Shown in pieces: positions 11,987-23,338 of a DNA stretch of 64,000 nt. Made by a program: the position numbers and the translations under genes. The notes under the pieces were generated by a model, which was not told the origin of the DNA, searched no databases, and was given only the letters and a program-made list of their open reading frames with translations. The stretch covers positions 16,681,892 through 16,745,891 of the forward strand of contig NC_051434.1 in the NCBI RefSeq assembly GCF_001649575.2. Reading direction: 5' to 3'. The stretch comes from Kryptolebias marmoratus (lineage: Eukaryota; Chordata; Actinopteri; Cyprinodontiformes; Rivulidae). Each line of letters opens with the position of its first letter. Within the stretch, counting starts at the first letter, position 1.

Positions 11987-12727
11987 TGAGCTGCAGAGCT
12001 CTGAAGAGGGCCAGGATATTGCAGTTTCTTGCCTTTTTTTATTATTTAATTTTTGTAAGATGTAGGTCAAAGCAATACTTATCAGTAATTATCTTTCTAC
12101 CTGCAGCTCTACCTTCCTGGAAAGTTAACTTTTTCTTTTTAATTACACAACAAATGTGAGCGCTGGAGCCTTCCTCCATCCCCATAACTCCCGAATCTGA
12201 AGATTTATGCAGTGACGCCACTTCACAGCACCTCACAGCTCACAAATTACAGCGAAAGCGTCAGACTCTAATGATTGCAGCATTTAGATTCTGACTGAGT
12301 GCATGAGGAAAAAAAGGCTGAACAACCCCACAGGCTGCCAGCTGGTTGGTTATTTTCACCGAACGCGGAGCAGGCAGAGTGGGGGGGGGAGGAGGAAAAA
12401 AAAAAAAAGAAAAGCTGTTGACGTGACGACTTCTCTTCATCTCACAGGAGGAATGAAAGGGATCCAGAGATTGCATTGAGACTCTGTATGTTCGGGATCA
12501 AGGGAGGCCGTCTCGGTGACATCAGGGGGAAGGATGCAGAAGTGAAATGAGTTTGTAATTTCTCCCTCTTTTCACTGAAACTAATGACCCCGCAGAGCTA
12601 AATCTGGCCTCTGAGCAACATCCTGCCACCGAGCTCATTTTCACACTTGGCTTATAATTTTGCAACATGCTTACTTGTCAGATGGCAAGTTTGCATGCTG
12701 ATCAACTCTGACACGATATTACCACAC

Positions 12728-12767
<40 letters not shown>
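12728..12767. repeat. (TA)n microsatellite
   Basis: About 20 uninterrupted TA dinucleotides. Confidence 0.9.
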
Positions 12768-12769
<2 letters not shown>

Positions 12770-14885
12770 AAACATCAAAATGGTGCAAATTAATATCCTG
12801 CAGCAGATATTCTGTAACTAAATTTAGCACAAAAAGGGAAGAAATCTGAGTTTGGTTGATTATTTCTTTGTTGTAACAATGCTTCTTGGCAATAAATCTG
12901 TTTGTCTCCCTTTTAATGGTGCCACATTTGTCCGAAAAATGCATTTGTGCTTCGAGCAGCAGAGTTGAGGATGTGTTTTGCGCCCGTGGGGGAAAACTCG
13001 CCGAAGCTTCCCTGCCGAAAAGCGAACGGCTTGTTCTGCTGTTGGTGCCTTTTTTTTTTGTTATTGAACTGGACGATTGGAGTGTGAAGAAACGAGACGT
13101 GTTGGCGGTCGAGCGATTTGTTCGTGTGACAAACGCGGGCGGGCCTCGGTGGCACGCGGAAGAACCATACGCAGCAACGACGGCCTCGTCTCCACGTGCT
13201 GCCCGTCAGCTTGGCCGCACGCTGCTGTGGGATGGCGCCCCCCGTCAGTTGTGCCCAGGTTGATCCCTCATGTATTCAATGGGGTTAAGGTCCACTCCCT
13301 TAGTCTGTTCACTTCATTTGCAATCATCCAAGTCATGAAATGATGAACTAAAGAAAATTACAAAATGGTACAATTCATACTCAACCATACCAATAAGAAG
13401 TTACAATGCTTTTAAATGACTGTGCCCAAACATCCTCAGTGTATGCTCCTATACATGGAAGCAAAAACACCATTTTGGTCAAACTTAACGTTATGTGCGA
13501 TCTCGTTTCTCCCATAATCTCCCATCATTCGTTAAAGCTTGGAGCACGTGCTGCAAGTGGCTGTCAGCTACCGCCACACCCAGGCCAGGTTTTAGTCGAG
13601 GAACGCTAGGCCTTTTATTTTGGCTGCTATTCTGTTTTCCTTCCCTCCTCGGGCTGTCGCAGTTCATAAAATCTAACTTTAATTGACTCTAATCGAATTC
13701 CATCCTCTCCCTGCGAGTCTCTCCGTCTTCTCCTCCCCGGCAGACCTTTTGTGTTCTCATCACGCGGCGCGAGCAAACACGAAGTTCCCGTAAATCTCCG
13801 GATAAATCCACAGTGTAAGCAAATGCCCACAAACACACACACACACACGAGCAGCATCCTCACAAATCTCTCAATGTCGAATGTAGAGGAAGGGGGGAAA
13901 TAAAAATGGTATTATCGGATAACCAGACAGTGTTTGCATAACCAGAGATCAGCTTTTGCATGTCTGCATGTGCGGCAAGCAACAAACCGGCTGGAGTCAG
14001 AAAACCTCGGAGGATTGCACTCTCCCCCGTGGGGTGCAGAGGTGTCTGTCTGGCTTTCCGGAGTCGTCTGTTGCGCTGTCAGCGTGCGTGTTTGTGCGCC
14101 GGGGATTTTGTTCTTTGCAGCAGTTTTTATCTGCAGCACAGATGACAAGTCTGGCAGGAGTTCAGCCTCTCTGCGTTCGGCTCCGCTGACATTCAGATTT
14201 AATGTCCTGCTGACAGACGCGCGCTTCAGAACCCACACACACGAGAGACGTGACAAACGGCGGCGTGAACGCGTCGCTCTGTAAGGAATTGTTATTGCTT
14301 GTTATTTACCTTTATCGTCACGTATCACGAAACTGTGCTGTTGGAATCACTGCCTTGACATTTTCAGACTTTGTTTGCGTTCGAGACGATTGTTGGCAGC
14401 ACATCTTAAAGGGATCGTTCAGCCAGAACAAACACGAGATTAACAGAATGCAGAGTAAATATTTTACCTGTTGGCGATCGCTCTTTAAGCTGCCTCAGTT
14501 TGGAGAAATAGTTTATTTCTGACCGGACTGATGAGCTGATATCGTAGCGGTTTATCCAAGCGCTATTCTAAAACCCCAAACGCCGTCAATTTCACATTTT
14601 CTTTGCCCGCTTTTCCCTTTCCGGCTCACGGGAAGCTGCTGCCTGTCTGCAGCAGTCATTGTGCGAGATGTGGGCAACACCCTGGGCAGGTCCATCACAG
14701 TGTTATGGTTACAGACTTCCCAATCGCCCTAACATGCATGTTTTTGGAGAAAACCAACACATGCAAACGCCACACAAAAATGGCCGAACTGGCGACTCGC
14801 TGGGAAGCGACAGCGCTAACAATTGTCCTCCTGTGCTGCCTCGAAATAACCATGTAATGTAAAACTGATGGCATTGCAAAGGTTT

Positions 14886-14894
14886 AAATATATA

Positions 14895-14932
<38 letters not shown>
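14886..14932. repeat. (AT)n microsatellite
   Basis: An AT dinucleotide run of about 45 bases with one C interruption near its start. Confidence 0.9.
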
Positions 14933-14935
<3 letters not shown>

Positions 14936-14979
14936 CCTGCTATCAAAGTGCAATTTTGCCATATTAAAGGGATAGTCAA

Positions 14980-15485
14980 CTTTAAGGTGACGCTCTGTCT
15001 AATAGTTTTTAACAGTTAGCACCTTATCAGCCATAACATTAGTCACAGAGTTTGGAGAAAGAGGCAAAAGTCTTCATCCAGGCTAGGCTAATGGCTAGCC
15101 AAACGAGGGCCAGTTTTTTTTTACCTTTTTTCAGGCTTATAAAACAACACTTTTTCAAAAACCTACTGGTGTGAAAGAACGCTACATTAGCTAACATTGA
15201 TTCTCTCCACTTTTACGTGACACCGTTTGTTTTGCTTGTTGCCGTTTTGTCAACCGAACGGCGTCCGTGTTACAACGGGAATGTACGTTGAGGAGCTTGA
15301 ATCGATCGTGTTTCTGTCGATGGTGCCGAGGCTGCAGATGTTCCAGACACCCCCCCCCTCCCGCCCAGTTAGCCTAGCCTGGACAAAGACTTCTGCTCTT
15401 TTCTCCACACTCTGTGCTTTATGACTGATGTTATGGCTGACAAGGTCTAATTATTGATAACTATTAGACAGAATGTCACTTTAAA
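14980..15485. mobile_element. MITE-like element with about 120-bp terminal inverted repeats
   Basis: The left end (tttaaggtgacgctctgtct, aatagttttta, cagccataacattagtcaca, gagtttggagaaa, tccaggctaggcta) is the imperfect reverse complement of the right end (tagcctagcctgg, ttttctccacactctgtg, gactgatgttatggctgac, actattagacagaatgtcac). The inner 250 bases show no transposase. This is the structure of a non-autonomous DNA transposon; I could not settle its target-site duplication or superfamily. Confidence 0.8.
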
Positions 15486-16981
15486 ACAAGTCCAGTCTCA
15501 CAGCTTTTTACGCAAATGCAAAAACCGATCATTTTACGTGGTAATTCTTGCAGAAGTGTTATAGTATTCCTACTGGAAGTGCTCGCAAAGAGCCCCAGAT
15601 TTCTATAAATAAGCGTGTAATGAAACTGACAGTAGAATAAAGGATTATAAACGGCGTTCACCTGAACCAGGAGGACATTCTGAAGACTGGAGTTGTTTTA
15701 AGACAACTCGGAAATTGACCCACATCGGACTAGCCATTAGCTCGTCAGTCTCATCAGAATTAAACTCTGTTTCTCTAAACCGAAGCCGTTCAAAGAGCTA
15801 TCTACAGCAGGTAAGATATTAATTATTCATAACTTTTCCACATAATCCCACAACAAAAGATATGAAGTTGACGTGAACTTCAGCTTCCATGTAAGTTATT
15901 GTTACTTGATAAATACTAAAAGGAAAGATGTGCAATGTAAAAATCAAAAAGTACAATTTAAGAGACTAAAAGCCCTAAAATAACAAAATAAAAGCCAGTA
16001 TGCGCAACCTCTACATCTTTTACTCCCAGTCCTCTCAAGTCCACGGTCCTCTGCATGATTTAAATTCAGCTTGAGGAGAGTTTTGCCTCAAATCAGCCCA
16101 TCAGCTCCAGCCTCCTGTCGAACGCTGACACGCCACACGACTGCCGAGTCATCTGGGTATTTCTGCTGGCAGGACTCTGAGTCGTACTGAGTAAAGGGAA
16201 ACGGTAGAAGCAGAAGTCCTGAGTGGCGCGCAGTGCAATAAAGAAGCTTTTCGGCGTTTGCAAAATGTCACTTTGAAGCAATGAGATCATCTAACAACCC
16301 TGATAGGTTTGTGTTCATTGCTTGCTGGAGGAAAAAAACAAAACAAAATGTCCCTGAACTCAGTGGGACAAAGTGAAGACTACTAACAAGCTGGTAGAGA
16401 TTAAATCCTTGCTAACGGTGTTGTTATTGATAAGCCATCAGTGGGTCCAAATTAGAAACCTGTAAGCATAATTTGTGACCGGCTGCCAGCTGTTTGTTTA
16501 CCTACGGAATCAGCCGAAGCGACTGAAAGTAGGTCAGCAATGATGGTGTCCACGGAAGAGCCGTTTGATGTATTGCTATTGCAAGGGAGGGTTTGACAGT
16601 CCGTGGGCTCAAACTGTGACGGACCGGAGACAAAAGAAGGACAAATTTTGATAAAATCAAGCCAAAAACAGAATTTACACATCAATTGCAGGGATGTCGT
16701 AATTCATTCGCAGCTTGGTACGTATTCAAACGTGCTGTAAATACCGTTTCAGTGTGATTCCAAGTTAGAACTGGTATTTTCTTGCAATCCTGTGTCTTCA
16801 ACTCATTGCCAACCATAACAACCCAGTAGGATTATATCTGTCCTCCGGTTTCTCCTACGATCCCAACACATGCATGTTTTCAGCAGCGTCTGTCACGATT
16901 ACCGGTACTCAAAAAGTTATGTTAGTTAACAGATTTCCATTAAATTTTTAGGAAACATCAAACATGGTACAAGGAGCAAGT
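15486..16981. other. Intergenic, no gene seen
   Basis: No gene, RNA gene or obvious repeat structure could be supported here. Short open frames on the minus strand at 15476-15661, 16093-16290 and 16452-16685 have no recognisable features. Confidence 0.45.
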
Positions 16982-17211
16982 GATTAGATCAGGGGAGGGT
17001 AAACCTGGTCCTGGAGAGCCACCATCCTGCATGTTTTCCTTGTTTCCCTGCTCCAACACACCTGATTCACGGGTTAAATCACCTCTTCATGTTCTGCAGA
17101 AGCCTGTTAATCACCCACTGATTCAAATCAGGTTTGTAGGAGGAGGGAAACAAGTAAAACATGCAGGATAGAGGCGTTCAAGGACCAGGGTTGGCCACCC
17201 CTGGATTAGAT
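16982..17211. mobile_element. hAT-type MITE, copy A, with 8-bp target-site duplication
   Basis: The body runs 16990-17203. It begins caggggagggtaaacctggt and ends cagggttggccacccctg, with long internal inverted symmetry (ttttccttgtttccctgctc against aggagggaaacaagtaaaac). It is bounded by identical 8-base repeats gattagat at 16982-16989 and 17204-17211. An 8-bp duplication with CAGGGG-like termini is diagnostic of hAT elements. No coding capacity. Confidence 0.92.
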
Positions 17212-17660
17212 TTTGGTGGTGATCCGGTCAAAGGTCACGGTCACAGATCAGCCTGTGCTCTAACTGCAGCTGGATAACAAGGATGTCAAACTGCACAGCT
17301 GGACACCTCATGGGTCAAAGATGGTGCCTGTTGGATTCAAGGTTCATGGGGTCAAAGGTCAAGGCCACAGCTAAACCCCTTTGGTAAAACCTTCTCTCTG
17401 CTCCGACATGTGACCCTTCTGTTTCCTCCACCAAGGAGGTTCTGTTTCCAGTTGTAAATGTTGGTTTGTTTGTCTGTCAGCAAAGATCAGGTAAAAACCA
17501 AAGAACAGATTAGGAGGAAAATGTTCAGGAAATGTTGGGGTTGAAACAAAAAAGACAATGGATTAAATTCTGGTGCTGATCCAGATTATGATCCGGATCA
17601 AACCATTTTTTTAATCACGCTGTGGCCTCGGTGGAGGTTCACGTTAGTTTTTTTATGATA
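17212..17660 (+). repeat. Probable interspersed repeat (gatccggtcaaaggtcacgg type)
   Basis: Stretches such as ggtcaaaggtcaaggccac, caaggaggttctgtttcc, tgtttgtttgtctgtcagca and gatccagattatgatccgga resemble a widespread fish repeat I have seen but cannot name. It has no protein coding potential. Confidence 0.5.
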
Positions 17661-18354
17661 ACATTCACGTAGAGTGGAATTTAAATGTACCTAATAAATA
17701 TATTTAGTGTTGATGCGTCGTTCAGCTCAGTGCCCTTCATTGAGCTGCGTCGCTGAAAAGCTGCTGAACTGAGCTGCAGAGAGAGGAAATGCAAAGCTGA
17801 GAGGATTTGCTCGATCTTCCGCTGCTGCTCATCACGGCTCTGTTTGTATTGTCCTTTGGCGTGTTTATTATGAATGAAAACTAGATTATTTTGTAGCAGT
17901 GACCTTTCTGACCCAGATAATCCATCTGCTGCTGTTAGTGTAGATTACGCCTCTCTGCCAGATTGATCCTCTGCAAACCAAACGTTAACCTAAAAACACA
18001 CTAAAATGAACAGTTCAAAGGGTTTCGTATCAGTTCTCCTATATACAGTGCTTTAAAATTAGAGATTTGGTATTAATATTGTCAAATAAATTAAAGAACT
18101 AAAGCAGTTTTGCTGTTTTATTTTTTTTAATCCTGCTGGAAAATGATTGAAGGCAGATGTTAGGGTTCGATTTCGGCACGTGACTCGATGCACGCATGAC
18201 ATCCAGTCATCCATTCATAGATCCAGACCCACGTGACATTTGTCGCCTGCGCATTTGTTAGTCTGTAATCCCACGTGGCTTAATATGCTCCTGCTTATTT
18301 GGGTGTTGTGATTACACTTGGCATCATGTGCCCGCCCGCGAGCACGGCCATGTT
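17661..18354. other. Intergenic, no gene seen
   Basis: AT-rich sequence without a supported gene or a recognised repeat. Confidence 0.45.
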
Positions 18355-18660
18355 TTTGATACATTGTGGGGACAATTTGCCTAACATATACTACCTTGTG
18401 AGGACCAACTGCTCCTTGTGAGGACCAAAGCCTGGTCCCCACAAGGAGAAATTATGTTTTTGGGTTAGGGGTTAGGTTTAGGACTAAGGTGTGAATTGAG
18501 TTTAGGTTTGGTTTAGGGTTAGGTATGTACTGGTAATGGTTAGGGTTAGGGTAAGGGTCAGGGTTAGGCTGTAGTTAGGGTGTAGAAATGAATGGAAGTC
18601 AATGGAAAGTCCCTGCAAAGATAGAGAGACATAACATGTGTGTGTGTGTGTGTGTCTGGG
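18355..18660. repeat. Interspersed repeat with telomere-like ttaggg words and (TG)n
   Basis: The segment has the block cttgtgaggaccaactgctc, then cctggtccccacaaggag, followed by degenerate gggttagggt/ggtttagg words for about 120 bases and a (TG)n run at about 18637-18655. The degenerate hexamers and the flanking gaggacca blocks indicate a dispersed repeat, not an interstitial telomere fusion. Confidence 0.7.
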
Positions 18661-20341
18661 TTGATTGTGTGCGCGTGAGCCCGCGGCTCGTACGAGATCA
18701 GGCGGCGACCCGAGAGCTCATCTGGTGTGATCTGATTTCCTCCCGGCTGGCTGATGTGGAACAGTGCCCCAGATGTTGGAGAGATTACAGCCTTTCAGGG
18801 CTAAGACCGTTCAGGAAAAAAAAAAAAAAAAAAACACAAAAAAACCAAAAACTTGTTTTTTTTTTTGTTTTTTTTTTGACAGGATGGCTTGTGATTTTTA
18901 GCGCTAAAAGAACCCGAGATGTTATTTTTGGGCCTGTTTTCATCTGGAGCACCTAAAGCCATGACATTCAGCTTGTTGTCATTTGGATCGTAGCCGAGGC
19001 AATTATGTGTGGAAGCACACAGGCTAAATGGAAAGGTCAGTCTGACGACTTTAGCAGAAAACCGCATCGCCACTCTCACACAAATGCTGTAGTACCCATG
19101 TTGTGCCACTAGGTGGCAAAAGACTTTACATTAACCTTACCAAAATGCAGAGAAAGAAAGTCTTTGCATGGTTTCTTGTTTTGTTTTGTTTTGTTTTGTT
19201 TTTGTACAATTTCTTCTGTTATCAGCCTTTTCAGCATAATAATAATAATAATCATAATTAAAGTTTAATAGCAACTGGATCAGGGCAGAGCAAGACTAAC
19301 AGAAAGAGAAAAAACAGTAAAAAATGGCTCCATTGTTGTTTTAGTTTCTTCGTCATGGGCAGATGTGAAACGGCCTTTTACGTCTTTGTTTCTGAGCAGC
19401 TTCATACCTCCTGTCTACATGGATACAACAAAAACTGAGCTTTTTTAAAAATAAAAAAGTCTCCACTTTGAAAAGCATTTTGAAAATATTCAGCTTGTGT
19501 GTGGACGGGAGACAAACAAGAATTCAGCAGAAAGTCTCAGTTTTGAAAAAAATAAAATAAAATATTTGGAGTAGTGAAGACGGGGCCATATTCTGCTGCT
19601 TGGATCGGTCTCAGACCCTGGGATCTTCTGCTCCACATTTCTTTCCTTTAATAAAAATCGACCAGTCGGGTCCTTCACGTTGGCCAACCCTGAACATCAC
19701 TTTGGAGGAACGTTAGTCACTCTAATGTGATGAGTCATGCTTTTTTAAAAAACAAACCCTGACTCAGCATCTTTTACATAGCTTCTGTTGGATGACAGCC
19801 AAGTCTTTAACGTGGCTCTTCCTAAAATATAAACTTTATTATTCCCAGTCAGTATTCCAAAGAAACTTCTCAAAGTTTTTCCTTTTCTTAAAGACCTTTT
19901 TTTGTTATCTTCTACGAAACATTTTTCCATCTCAGTTTTTTCCTACTTTTTTTGGTAAACTGCACTGTGCCGAAGCGCCAACCTGTCCAGGGTGTTCCCC
20001 GCCTCTCACCTGATGTCCCTCTGGAGATGGGGTCCAACCTTACGTCACCCTGAACTGAATCCTGCAGGTGTAGACAACAGAGCTGAAGGTTTCCTCCCTG
20101 CAGCTCTGTCATTATGGAAACCTCATAAAAATAACATGAACCAACGAGCAGGAACCTTTAAGCCGCACAGAGATTACACTGGTTGTATTGATGCTGACGT
20201 GGTCTTCGTTGGCAAGTGGACCGTCGGCTTGGATTTCTTGATCTCTGCAAAATGATCTTCTTACAGAATGCTGCAAAGTTAACCATGACCTGTCTTTATA
20301 AGTTTCAACAACTCTGAACCGTTCCCCAACAATCACCATTC
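18661..20341. other. Intergenic, no gene seen
   Basis: The stretch has poly-A/poly-T runs near 18817-18878, a short (TTTTG)n run near 19180-19202 and an (ATA)n run near 19240. A SINE-like fragment (cacctgtccagggtgttccc type) lies near 19980-20010. No supported gene. Confidence 0.45.
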
Positions 20342-20571
20342 CTCTAGAACAGGGGTGGGCAATCCTGGTCCTGGAGGGCCGCTATTCTGCAGGTTTTCCT
20401 TGTTTCTCTGCTCCAACACACCTGATTTGAATCAATCGGTGATTCACAAGCTTCTGCAGAACATGAGGAGGTGATTTAACCGCTGAATCAGGTGTGTTGG
20501 AGCAGGAAAACAAGGAAAACATGCAGGATAGAGGCCCTCGAGGACCGGGATTGTCTACCCCTGCTCTAGAA
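20342..20571. mobile_element. hAT-type MITE, copy B, with 8-bp target-site duplication
   Basis: The body runs 20350-20563, starting caggggtgggcaatcctggt and ending gggattgtctacccctg. The interior is almost perfectly self-complementary (tgctccaacacacctgattt against caggtgtgttggagcagg). Identical 8-base repeats ctctagaa lie at 20342-20349 and 20564-20571. It is the same family as copy A at 16982-17211, 3.4 kb away. Confidence 0.93.
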
Positions 20572-21679
20572 GATCCTTGTACTCTAAAGAAGGCAGAGTC
20601 CGGGGATCGTGACCCCCTCTTCTCCAGCTCGTCCCTGATTTTTAAAGACCAGTCTTTGGCGCCCACCAACGTCTGCCGCAACGGTTTTCAGAAAGCACAC
20701 ACACAAATTCCGAGGAGCTCCTCGTCTTCATTCACGTTATTTTTTTTTTTATTGTAATAGGTCTCTATCATATACATACAGTACAATATGCTCAAGACAA
20801 ATTTTTATGGCACATCCATTGTTGTACATTTTGTAGTCGCTGGTATTGCTGTGATCTTACAGTAAAGTGACCGTTTGAATCTGTTACTTATGTGGAGACA
20901 ACGGGTGGGGTTTTTTTTTACCTCGTGAGTTAGAAGTTAAGGTTGCTACAGCGAAAACACATGCACGGTCATGTTAGATATTCCACTAGGGGTGGGTCAC
21001 ACATCCAGTTACAAACACTTGAAGGGCAGAGGTGTGATCTTCTGTTACAACCCTTTTCTTGTTGTCTCGGAGTTACGCTACAGCAGCGGCTACTGTGATC
21101 CCAGGGAACCACTTTCGGTTCCTCTCGTTCTTCTTTTTTTGATTTTTTTTCTCCACATAAACGTGAATGGAGGGCCACTTTGATTTTAAAGAGCTGCCTT
21201 CGCATGCCTATGTGCCAGCGGTGGTTTAAAATCTGTTCAATGTCTTTTTTTTTGTCTTTTTCAAACCAGCAAAAGCCGTCTAACTCGGGGTTCGACCCTG
21301 ACTTCCCAGTGGGGGGACAAAGAATATAATGGTGTAGAGGGATCTAGCATTCTCTACTGCAATACAACTCTACCAATAAATACCACAGGTACAGTGTACT
21401 GGTAAACTATTCACATATGTACACCCTCTGCCGACACAAGTGCAGAGATTTGACAAGAGAGCCTTTCTGCCTGTCCGAGACAACTGAGGCGTCAAACGGC
21501 AGAAAGCATCGTGCGCCGCCATCGTGCGTCGTCGCTCTCGTCCGTTTTTGGCGCGTTGGATGAAAACGGCGACAGTTGCGGTCAGTTTACACGCGCGCAT
21601 CGTGGACGTAGATGCCATGTTGATTTGGGGCTTTTAATGGTCGGTTTGAACCGTTTCTTTTGCTCCAAGTGGAATGATT
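20572..21679. other. Intergenic, no gene seen
   Basis: No gene or recognisable repeat structure is supported. Overlapping open frames of 70-90 codons on both strands lack features of real exons. Confidence 0.4.
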
Positions 21680-22799
21680 GTACAGCGAGACCTGGGCTTT
21701 CTCTAATCCACACAGAGTCAACTACAGACACATTTCCACCTAAATCTTTCAAAAAGCTTCATGAATGACAAGACCAAGTCCTATTTACTTCCTATTAGTG
21801 ATCCTGATCGACTGCAGCTGGTCATTTCCTTTGCCAGCATAGGGGGGACTGGTTTTACAACACTCCCTGAACTGGCCGATACTCAGCACAATTGGGAAGT
21901 CCAAAGAAATCAGCGAAGATTTTAAAAGAATTGCAGATTTACTCAAGTTGGGAAGTTCTTCTGAAGGCAAGCCGAATAACTTATGCCCAGCGTAAATGTT
22001 TTCACTGTTTTGCCAAGGTCTGGAAAAGGACCTGAAGCTGTGAAAAAGGAAATCGCTCCGTATGTTTAGGAGCCTGCCGTGAACGCCGGCGTCCCCGTCC
22101 GCGGCGAAGACGGCTTCACGTCACCGTGGCAACCAACAAGGAAGCCTCTCCGCTCCAAAAGAGACAACTCCTGCAGCTGCCCACGTGGACAGAACAAACG
22201 TTTGAGCTATCTGTGACAGGACGTGCGTTTGGACGAGTCGAGGGGAAGCTTTCTAAACATCACTGTGCCATCTGTCCAGCACGGTGGTGGTAGCATCATG
22301 CTGTGGGGTTGTTTCGCTGCCAGTGGATTACACAGACGCACATCAAAACCGGTTTCTGGTTGAAGGAAGCAGGCCCCGACCTCGACCCCCCCCGACTGAA
22401 CATTTGTGGACCATGTTTGGAAACTAGATCCACGAAAGAAGCAACCAGTTTGAACGAACAATTCTGCTCATTTAAGTCAAATATCCAGCCAGAATTAGGC
22501 CAGAAGCTTGCTGATTGGCTGCAAAACGTGTGTGGTTTAGGTGCTAAACGATATTTAAGCAAATATTAATAGGAGTGTGTGTATACCACGGGTCATTTTG
22601 ACCCTGTGTGGACTTGAGGAAATCCCAGCGAATTCAAACTTTGCACGCCAAATTTTTGCTTTGAAATTGTTAAAGTTGTATGTTCTTTAATCTTTCTGCT
22701 CTGGAAAAAATAATAATGATTTAAATAAATCATTTAGAAGCCCCAAAAATGAACACGACGTTCACTGTGAGTGGATGCAAACCTTTGACCACAACTGTA
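21680..22799 (+). mobile_element. Degenerate Tc1-like transposon
   Basis: The left end begins tacagcgagacctgggctt and the right end closes gaccacaactgta, the mirrored style of Tc1-like termini. The middle has the expected transposase landmarks in DNA form: a helix-turn-helix region near 21900-22000 and the stretch cagcacggtggtggtagcat plus catgctgtggggttgtttcg near 22280-22315, which encodes the [16 protein letters not shown] block. Frames are broken, so it is a fossil. Confidence 0.8.
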
Positions 22800-23063
22800 T
22801 TTGACTTAAATATTTCAATTAGAATAATAAAGAAAAGGCTAAAATGATTGTCTCAAAAATAATTTAAAAAACATGATAATAAAAACAGAGTAGAACAAAA
22901 CAGATGATATGTAACAAGACACTAAAACGCTCGTTTCATCAGCTTATTTGAGTGACGTGAGGCGGGAACTTTGATTGTGAGCACCTCGCGCATCAGCTTT
23001 CCCTTTTTAAAGTCCCTTATTTAAAACACGCCTGCAAAATCTAAAGTCCCTTAAGTGTTTTGC
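22800..23063. other. Spacer downstream of snrk
   Basis: AT-rich sequence between the Tc1 relic and the inferred snrk polyadenylation site; nothing else is recognised. Confidence 0.4.
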
Positions 23064-23069
23064 TTTATT
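23064..23069 (-). terminator. snrk: Likely snrk polyadenylation signal
   Basis: TTTATT on the plus strand reads AATAAA on the snrk strand, about 270 bases beyond the snrk stop codon. It is the first canonical signal downstream apart from possible ones nearer the stop within an A-rich stretch at about 23213-23222, which is in the wrong orientation. Confidence 0.5.
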
Positions 23070-23338
23070 TCTCTCAAAAAAAGTGCTTCACATATGTCCA
23101 CCTGATCTCCTCCGTGGTGCCTCTAAATGTGCAATTTTGGCATTTGGATTTTTTTTTTTTTTTTTTTTTCTCCCCAGCTTTCCACCGTTAAGTGTTAAAC
23201 AAAACTAAACGGCAAAATAAATACAAAAGCCGTGCGGAATTTCACGACAACACGCTCGGATCGCGGAAAATAAGAAAAGCGGGGAGTAAGGGTATGAGGT
23301 GGAGTGTGCACCGCGTGGTGCTGCTGGGGGGGCGGGGT

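Larger units (their letters stand above)
11987..14979. other. Intergenic, no gene seen
   Basis: The stretch contains a (TA)n microsatellite at about 12728-12767. A short Tc1-like word lies near 13262-13300 (tgtattcaatggggttaagg). A possible reversed SINE fragment lies at 14660-14800, with (AT)n at 14886-14932. Open frames at 12886-13343 and 13934-14284 overlap on both strands and show no family features. Confidence 0.45.

Noticed and set aside
12886..14284. Overlapping 80-125 codon frames
   Set aside because: They overlap on both strands, show no homology, and lack splice context.
18440..18600. Interstitial telomere repeat
   Set aside because: The ttaggg words are degenerate and embedded in a dispersed repeat with flanking gaggacca blocks.
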